64,000 nt of DNA from NCBI GenBank assembly GCA_031216915.1, contig CM062294.1, positions 35,300,936 through 35,364,935 of the forward strand, given 5' to 3'. The notes beneath the pieces are model-generated. The model was not told the origin of the DNA. It ran no database searches and saw nothing but the letters and a program-made list of their open reading frames with translations. Source of the DNA: Pictodentalium vernedei (lineage: Eukaryota > Mollusca > Scaphopoda > Dentaliida > Dentaliidae). Both the position numbers and the translations under genes were made by a program. Shown in pieces: positions 57,070 to 64,000 of the stretch. Position 1 is the first letter of the stretch. Each line of letters starts with the position of its first letter.

Positions 57070-58540
57070 ACAAGAAGCCCCATGGGGCCTCAGGCGCTCA
57101 CCTGAAAATAGATGTTGAAAGAAGGATTTAATTAACATCTATAGCTAGTTAACACTACAGAGGAATGAAGTTATTTAATTATTTATAACTCTGTTGCCCA
57201 TGTCAGATGATTTTGTTTCTAGTGACTGGGGTGCTCACATAGGAAGCCCAAATATGAACCCAGCGACTCGATTTTAACAAATTAGAATCCCCCCCCCCCC
57301 CCCCCCCCCCCCCTCTAGAGATGTTGTATACCAAATATGAAGGCATTCTGACTGGCTGGTAGATCTGAAGAAGAAGAAGATTTTTAAAGAAATTCCCTCA
57401 TATTGCACCAAATATTAACTCAGGCAGTCGATTTGAACAAACCTGAATCTCACCCCCATGAGATGTTGTATACCAAATATTAAAGCATTCTGACTGGTGG
57501 AGATGAAGAAGATTTTTAAAGAAATTCAGATTGGGGAGCCCAAATATTAACCCAGGCACTCGATTTGAGCAAACTTGAATCTGGATCCTTAAAAATGTTG
57601 CCTGCAGAATATCAAAGCATTCTGACTGGTGGATCTGAAGATTTTTAAAGATCATCCCCATATTGTCCTAGGTTAAAAATTTGGGATCATGTATTGAGCC
57701 CAAATATGAACCAAGGGTCATCATTTCAACACACTTGTATCTGATCCTCCCACCCCCCCCCCCTCCCCCCCCCCCCCCTCCATGGATGCTGTATACTAAA
57801 TATCAAAAGATTCTGATCAGTGGTTGTGGAAAAAAAATGTTTTTAATTTTTGCAAATATGCAGACTCGGCATTTTTTCGATGCTCCCTATAGAACATCAA
57901 GACATAACCGATGTCAATTTTGTTTTACCATTCCATTCTATGGGTCCTCAGAATGATTCGTACCAAACAACAGTTCTCTGTTCCATGTGGTGTGGGAAAT
58001 ATCGGCATTTGAAAATATTTCTAATTTTAGCTCCTGGGGTTTCCATGGGGAAACGGGAAAAATTGTTTGGCATGAATCAAGTACTTTTGACTCAATAATA
58101 TCACATATCAAATTTGGTTCAAATCGAAAATAGGAAATTCAGGCGGGGTAAAAAATCTTGCCCCTCCCATTACAAAGGCAAATATTGATCCACGAGCTTC
58201 GTTTGAACAAACTTGATTCTGCACCTCAAATGGAAGCTCCATACCAAATATCAAGTTATTGTACCCACTGGTTCATGAGAAGATTTTTAAAGAATTTTGA
58301 TGGATTTCTCCAACCCCCTCCCTCTGAAGTTGATTTGAAAAAAAAAACAAAATGCGATGTCAGAACAAGCAATCACCTCAAATATAACTAAAATTGGTTC
58401 AGCGCTTTAGGAGGAGCAGGTGCAAACACCATGTTCACAGACGGCGGATGACAGACCACGTACGACGGACAACGGACGCTGAGTGATCATTATAGCTCAT
58501 TATATCTCATCCTGACGTTCAGTCAGGCGAGCTAATAACA
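57070..58540 (+). repeat. Degenerate mollusc-type dispersed repeat with about five internal units
   Basis: Starts CCCCATGGGGCCTCAGGCGC with TCACCTGA and ends GTTCAGTCAGGCGAGCTAAT, after GACGGACAACGGACGCTGAG. Inside, units of about 115-150 bp repeat CCCAAATATGAACC, TCGATTTGAACAAAC, TATACCAAATAT and CATTCTGACTGG...GAAGATTTTTAAAGA. I associate this layout with bivalve and gastropod genomes. Poly-C runs at 57,291-57,312 and 57,750-57,778. No functional ORF. Confidence 0.65.
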
Positions 58541-59331
58541 TAATTAAGGTTCATTACCGGCTCATCAGAAATGATTAACAGCCCGAGGTCTTATAAGCGG
58601 CCCGAGGCGAAGAGCAGACAGACAGTGGCGGCGCCATGGAGGGGTATGTGGGGGAACATACCCGTCCACTTTTTTCGCCAAGCGCAGTAAAGCAATACTA
58701 TCATTTTAATTTTTGTTGTATTGAACGTTGCGGTGTAATGGTCAGTATGCTTAATCCCATATTCCCAAGTGCACTAAATCAGAAAAGTTTTGAAATTATG
58801 TTTGCCCCCTCACCCTCCCCCCCCCCCCACACCCACACGCTAGCTGCAAACAAAAAACAAGAGTCGAGGGTCCAAATTGCAACAAGGCATGCCGCGTTTG
58901 AACGGACTGAAACATAGTGCTTAAGAGTATTCGACGAATGTTAGAATCGAGAGCGTGCAAGGCATCCGTTTGGAATTCAGCCTGCAGCAATTTTAAAAAA
59001 TAAATAAAATTTAATATATTAGAAAAATTCTCAAAGGTATAACTCAATGAAATCATGCAAATATGAATATCATTGGAACCGGCTTGTTCAGCCTATTCCA
59101 ATGATATCCGTATTCGCATGACTTTGTTGCAAAACAGTTAAAAATTTTCTCAACATAGGGAGAGGACCCCCCCCCCCCACCCCCACCCCCACACATACAC
59201 ACCGAAACCCACCCCAGCTCGGCGCTGCACAATCCCCAACTGTACCCCCTCACTTTTGTAACTCTGGCGCCTCCACTGCAGACAGAGGGTTGTTAATCAT
59301 TTCTGTCGGGCCGCTAATAGAACCTTAATGC
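58541..59331. mobile_element. DNA element with about 40-bp inverted ends
   Basis: TTAAGGTTCATTACCGGCTC ... AGAAATGATTAACAGCCC at the left is complemented by GGGTTGTTAATCATTTCTGT ... TAATAGAACCTTAA at the right. Inner ends GTGGCGGCGCCATGG and GGCGCCTCCACTG also pair. It contains the hairpin at 59,065-59,118 and poly-C runs. No transposase. Confidence 0.7.
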
Positions 59332-59474
59332 CCGAGAAAGTCGTCCTGTTACTATTATCACCACTAATAGGGAAGGTATTCAAGTAACCTCAAAGTAACT
59401 ACAAGTCAGTAATCTAATCAAATCTGAGAATTATTCAACATTCTTGAATTGTAATTGAGAAATATACTGACATT

Positions 59475-59685
59475 TTAACCCTCTTCACTCTGATATCAAA
59501 CTACCAAAATTTCAGGAAACTGTTTTTCCCATAATGCATTTAGAAATTTAATCAATTCAATCTCGTTTGACAGAGCTCAATGAGCTCTGTCAAACGAGAT
59601 TGAATTGGTTAAATTTCTAGTTGCATTATGGGATTTTTTTCTGCCTGAAATTTAGATATTTTGACATCAGTGTGCAGGGGGTTAA
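59475..59685. mobile_element. TTAA-type MITE, family E (copy E3), complete with TSD
   Basis: TTAA at 59,475-59,478 and 59,682-59,685; ends CCCTCTTCACTCTGATATC and GACATCAGTGTGCAGGGGG. Perfect central palindrome AATTCAATCTCGTTTGACAG with complement. This copy stands alone, outside repeat F, which defines the ends of family E. Confidence 0.9.
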
Positions 59686-60211
59686 TGTGAATAGAAAACG
59701 AACAGTTAAGTTAAGAGTTTGAGATGTCAATATTCATGAGATGTCGACATTTAGTTTTTAAAGTTTTTCAAAAACCAGGTTCTAAATAACTGAAGCAAAG
59801 ATCCAGCATCGGAATTTGGCTGCTTCAAAAACAGAACGATACATATCTGTACTGATGTAAAATTGTTCATTATTTGGCTTCTGTTGTTCCAGTAGAGAGG
59901 TTTCAACTGGTAAAATCTTCAAAATAACTGCTGTGAGGTTTGTTTTCCTCGCGCGGTATCCGAACTTACAAAACGGAAAAAGAAAACGAGGAACGGGACG
60001 TAATTCGGTCATGTGACGTATCTGGCGGGGGGGGGGGGGGGATGGGGGGATTTTGCGATAATAAAAATCATTTTCACTATCCGTCCGCGGCCCGAACGTC
60101 ACGTGATTTGCCGTGCGTTGTATAATTTGATCGCCTTACTAAACAATTTTAATTCACTACGGAATGCCCTGTTGAGTGGTAATAATAATATTTTCCATCG
60201 GTATTTTTCTA

Positions 60212-60770
60212 TTAATCCATTGAACCCTAGCGGCCGTTTTTTTCCGGCCAGCAATATGATACGTCATAACGTCATTATATAGGATGGCTGTTCAGTAAAT
60301 GTGTGGGGTAGACCAATCAATATTTATAACGTGCAGCCCAGAGACTGTGTCATAACACGTCATCACATCAATAAAGTGGATGGCTGTTCAGTGCATGTGT
60401 GGGGTTGACCAATCAATATTTTTAACGTGCAGCCCAGAGATTGCGTCATAACACATCATAACGTTATTAAATAGTATGGCTGTTCAGTAAATGTTTGGGG
60501 TAGACCAATCAATATTTTCAACGTGGAGCCCTGAGGCTGCGAGCCGGTTATGATGTGCGAAATTCTGTCTCAAAGGAAATGGTTTTCTTGTGGGTGTTTT
60601 GGTGTCTGTTTGTTTTGGGGTTTTTTTTACCCATGATGAAGATGATACGCCATAATTGCATTAAGTGGGATAGCTGCGAAGTGAATGTGTGGGGCCGACC
60701 AATCAATATTTTCAACGTGCAGCCCTCAAGGCTGCACGTTGAAAATATTAATTTATCTATCCATAAATAA
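60212..60770 (-). mobile_element. TTAA-type element, family D (copy D3), with internal triplication
   Basis: Starts TTAATCCATTGAACCCTAG, the reverse of the right end of D2. A block of about 90-95 bp (ATGGCTGTTCAGTAAATGTG, GGGGTAGACCAATCAATATT, ACGTGCAGCCC, then CGTCATAAC) occurs three times in a row from 60,262 and once more, diverged, at 60,650. The palindrome CAACGTGCAGCC...GGCTGCACGTTG is at about 60,710-60,745. The far TTAA is not clear. Confidence 0.75.
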
Positions 60771-61009
60771 TGAATATGGAGTCTTCCATTTCACTGACAT
60801 GGAAGATACTACGGGGAAATAAATTGCTAAATTACCTAAACATGTTTAATATTGCCATTTGTCCGGTGGTTGGAAGGAGTGTATAACAGTATATAACAGT
60901 CTATATATACAACAAAAATCCTCCAAGAAATCCATGACAAGCGCACCGATTTTTAGAAAAATTACTTTTAGTGTTTCCGATCAGCAGGGTTTACTGTATT
61001 ATTTGATTT

Positions 61010-61372
61010 TTATTTATTTATATATTTATTGGGGTTTAAGGTCACATATTTCTGCACAATGGCTAATCATGACCATGACAGGTTACTGGTGGAGGAAGCC
61101 GGAGTACCCGGAGAGAACCACCGAGCAACGGCGAGCAACTGTCAGCTCCCCAACATACTAACTCCACACAAGCAGGGTTAGCATTGGTTGAAGACAAGTG
61201 CACCATCAACGTGCAGTACGCCTTAGTACACGACGTCACCGTGCCCCCACAACGGGCAATGGGGATGAAGTGTCTTGCCCAAGGACACAACGCGGTTGCC
61301 GCAGGTGGAATTCGAACCGAGGACCTCTCGGCTTGCAGCCTGCACCTCTACTGAGCCATCGCGCACCTATTA
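61010..61372 (-). mobile_element. tRNA-derived SINE, near full length, reversed
   Basis: Starts with (TTTA)n then GGGGTTTAAGGTCACATATT, continues with the reversed body (GTCTTGCCCAAGGACACAAC), and ends with the reversed B box GGAATTCGAACCGAGGACC and head CTCTACTGAGCCATCGCGC. Confidence 0.9.
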
Positions 61373-62373
61373 GCTAATTACAAACTCAGCTTAAGGTGTT
61401 TGGAAGTCACATGTTCTTAGGGCGAATATTTGTAAAAGAAAAAAAAACACGTTCCATATAAAAACAGATACAGTACTGTGATCGCAAAAGCCAACAAATA
61501 TTTCCGACTCGGTCGCGATCCGATCGGAAATATTTTTTCGCTTTTCTCACAATAACCCTGCAGGTTCATACCCGTCTGAAAAAAATGTGAGAAAATTGAA
61601 TCTGAGATGCTAATTTATTTTATTTTTTCGCGATTCGATTTTTATTTGACAATATTTCATTGTCGACCCAACGATGTTTTATCTCACAAGAAGGCCGTAT
61701 TTCCCCCAATAGAAGTAAAAACGGCTTAACAAAATATAAATCTGTTTTAAGGGTAGCAACCGCGCGTTCGATCATTCGATTCAGAAAGACAATGTTTTGT
61801 CTGCACTTACGGAAAAATAATTTAATCATTTGCCCCACCTCTGCGTTTGATTGGTTGAAAGCATACAGCGTGAAAGTCGTCAAAATCGTATAAACCAAAT
61901 CACGTCATGTTTTGGAATGTCGCTACACGTTCGCACATCCGATCCAACTTTGAAGACTCTGGAAGCCCCGCCCATTCAAACCAATTGTCACCGTGAGGGC
62001 GTGACGGCAGACTGATAGATAGATAACAAGCTTGTAAACAAAGATCAATGATCGATTTTTCATCGCCTCCAGTCAGAGAGAATATAATGATAATTTCTTG
62101 GGAACAATTGAATTTAATAAAATATACCGAAGTGGGAGACGAATAAAAGATCATACACCCAAACATGATTTTGGGGGAACTTAAAAATAAATGTTAAATA
62201 TCTGTCGGCTACGATCGAAAATCAAAACAACAAACAATTTGGCAATGATTGACCTGACCTGTTTGTGGCACACTTTCTTGAGTTTGACTGTTGTCTTTTG
62301 CGAAAATTATTTAAGTTTTTCGTTTACGTACACATAGGTTTTATATTTTAAAATTACAGTCGGATCAAATTAT
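61373..62373. other. No gene recognised
   Basis: Contains a short palindrome at about 61,497-61,540 (AAATATTTCCGA ... TCGGAAATATTT). Frames of 77-92 codons show no familiar motif. Confidence 0.4.
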
Positions 62374-62527
62374 AAGAAATAACTGTTGTTTACCTTCGGT
62401 TTATGCGATATAAACCGAAAATTTTCAGCACAAGCTTAATCATAACTCGCTACGCGAGTTATGAAGCTTGTGCTAAAAATTTTCGGTTTATATGGTATAA
62501 ACCGAAGGAAAACAACAGTTATTTCTT
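62374..62527. repeat. 154-bp near-perfect palindrome
   Basis: AAGAAATAACTGTTGTTTAC and its complement, with TTCGGTTTATGCGATATAAACCG self-complementary inside each arm, so secondary stems are possible. Centre TAACTCGCTACGCGAGTTA. Confidence 0.88.
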
Positions 62528-62934
62528 AAATGATTACACATGTTGAGACCATCATTTTGATGAAAGTAATTATATGATAAATAAATCACGAACTCAGCGA
62601 AATAAATTAGACAAGATAATATTCTTTAGGTCTTCCATGCGTTAAACCTGAAAATTAAAATACAGAAACAGTCAGCTGAAACACTACTATAAACTGCGGA
62701 TGTTTTAGTACAAATGGAACAATGAACAAGGATTACGTTTTGCTCAGCTCAAAAGCCTAATACCATGACGTCATGATCTTCATTAAAAAAAAATCGATTC
62801 ACACACACTGAATGATTGCCAGAATATTTGCGAACAAGGTAATCGGAAGATAAATTGGTTATTACCGCCAAGTTGGTTTAGGAGATGGCGAATTGAAGTC
62901 TCACTCTCGTTTCTGGATCAAATATCGACGCCTC

Positions 62935-64000
62935 TTAACGGACACGTCGATATATGCCGAGAGATGAGGTCTGATGTTAATAACCTAGATTAACCCTTCC
63001 TAACAAACACATTGATATATGCCCAGAGACGAGGTCTGATGTTAATAACCTAGATTTACTCATCCTAAAAGACACATTGATATATGCCCAGAGACGAGGT
63101 GTGGTGGTAATAACCTAGATTTACTCATCCTAACAGACGCATTGATATATGCCCAGAGACGAGGTCTGATGTTAATAACCTAGATTTACTCGTCCTAACA
63201 GACACACTGATATATGCCCAGAGACGAGGTCTGGTGGTAATAACCTAGATTTACTCGTCCTAACAGACGCATTGATATATGTCCCGAGACGAGGTGTGGT
63301 GGTAATAACCTAGATTTACTCATCCTAACAGACGCATTGATATATGCTCAGAGACGAGGTCTGATGTTAATAACCTAGATTTACTCGTCCTAACAGACAC
63401 ATTGATATATGCCCAGAGACGAGGTCTGGTGGTAATAACCTAGATTTACTCGTCCTAACAGACGCATTGATATATGTCCCGAGACGAGGTGTGGTGGTAA
63501 TAACCTAGATTTACTCGTCCTAACAGACACATTGATATATGCCGTGAGATGAGGTCTGATGTTAATAACCTAGATTTACTCATTCTAACAGACACATTGA
63601 TATATGCCCAGAGACGAGGTGTGGTGGTAATAACCTAGATTTACTCGTCCTAACAGATACATTGATATATGCCGTGAGATGAGGTCTGATGTTAATAACC
63701 AAGATTTATTCGTCCTAACAGACACATTGACATATGCCCAGAGACGAGGTGTGGTGTTAATAACCTAGATTTACTCGTTCTAACAGACACATTGATATAT
63801 GCCGTGAGATGAGGTCTGATGTTAATAACCTAGATTTATTCGTCCTAACAGACACATTGACATATGCCGTGAGATGAGGTCTGATGTTAATAACCTAGAT
63901 TTACTCATTCTAACAGACACATTGACATATGCCCAGAGACGAGGTGTGGTGTTAATAACCTAGATTTACTCGTCCTAACAGACACATTGATATATGCCGT
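62935..64000. repeat. 65-bp minisatellite, at least 16 units, continues past window
   Basis: The unit contains CACATTGATATATGCCCAGA, GACGAGGTCTGATG and TTAATAACCTAGATTTACTC. Unit types differ at CAGAGAC/GTGAGAT and at CTGATGTT/GTGGTGGT. Units 4-6 and 7-9 show the same order of types (195-bp trimer); from about 63,530 types alternate roughly in pairs. Confidence 0.95.

Overview
The window looks like animal genomic DNA, most likely from a mollusc (inference). It is AT-rich, full of microsatellites and minisatellites, and carries tRNA-derived and 5S rRNA-derived SINEs, esterase-bearing LINEs, a decayed Polinton/Maverick, and at 57.1-58.5 kb a degenerate repeat whose flanking text resembles repeats I associate with bivalves and gastropods. 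I see no complete host gene. The only host coding sequence I would support is one EGF-like exon at 31.5 kb; a second candidate exon at 46.7 kb is weak.

Layout: 0-9 kb holds a 5S-SINE, a tRNA-SINE, a foldback element with a 37-bp minisatellite inside it, microsatellites, a 33-bp in-frame minisatellite, an L1-type ORF1-like fragment and a 97-bp satellite with five-unit higher-order structure. 9.3-22.8 kb is a dead Polinton: a protein-primed DNA polymerase pseudogene (+), a second partial copy in tandem (+), then, convergent on the - strand, remains of a capsid-like protein, an integrase, a PLA2-like virion-protein segment and a membrane-type protein. These are split by many nested elements. 23-34 kb is mostly decayed repeats, simple sequence and the EGF exon. 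35-51 kb holds three copies of one LINE lineage: A (+, 5'-truncated), B (-, nearly full length, two ORFs, one frameshift) and C (-, an older diverged relative). B sits inside a foldback element. 51-64 kb returns to SINEs, small foldback elements, a degenerate mollusc-type repeat and a 65-bp minisatellite that runs off the right edge.

The strongest unifying signal is a set of short non-autonomous elements (families A, B, D and E here) that insert at TTAA, begin CCC and end GGG as piggyBac-type elements do, and carry a long central palindrome. In families A and B the two arms of the palindrome change together from copy to copy. The same core also occurs in an element with unrelated ends (family C). 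The tandem polymerase copies supply intact target sites, so several insertions can be dated relative to each other from this window alone.

Functionally almost everything here is mobile DNA or its debris. LINE B is the closest to an active element: ORF1 has a Cys cluster, a coiled coil and an SGNH esterase, and ORF2 has an endonuclease and a reverse transcriptase. The Polinton genes are all broken.
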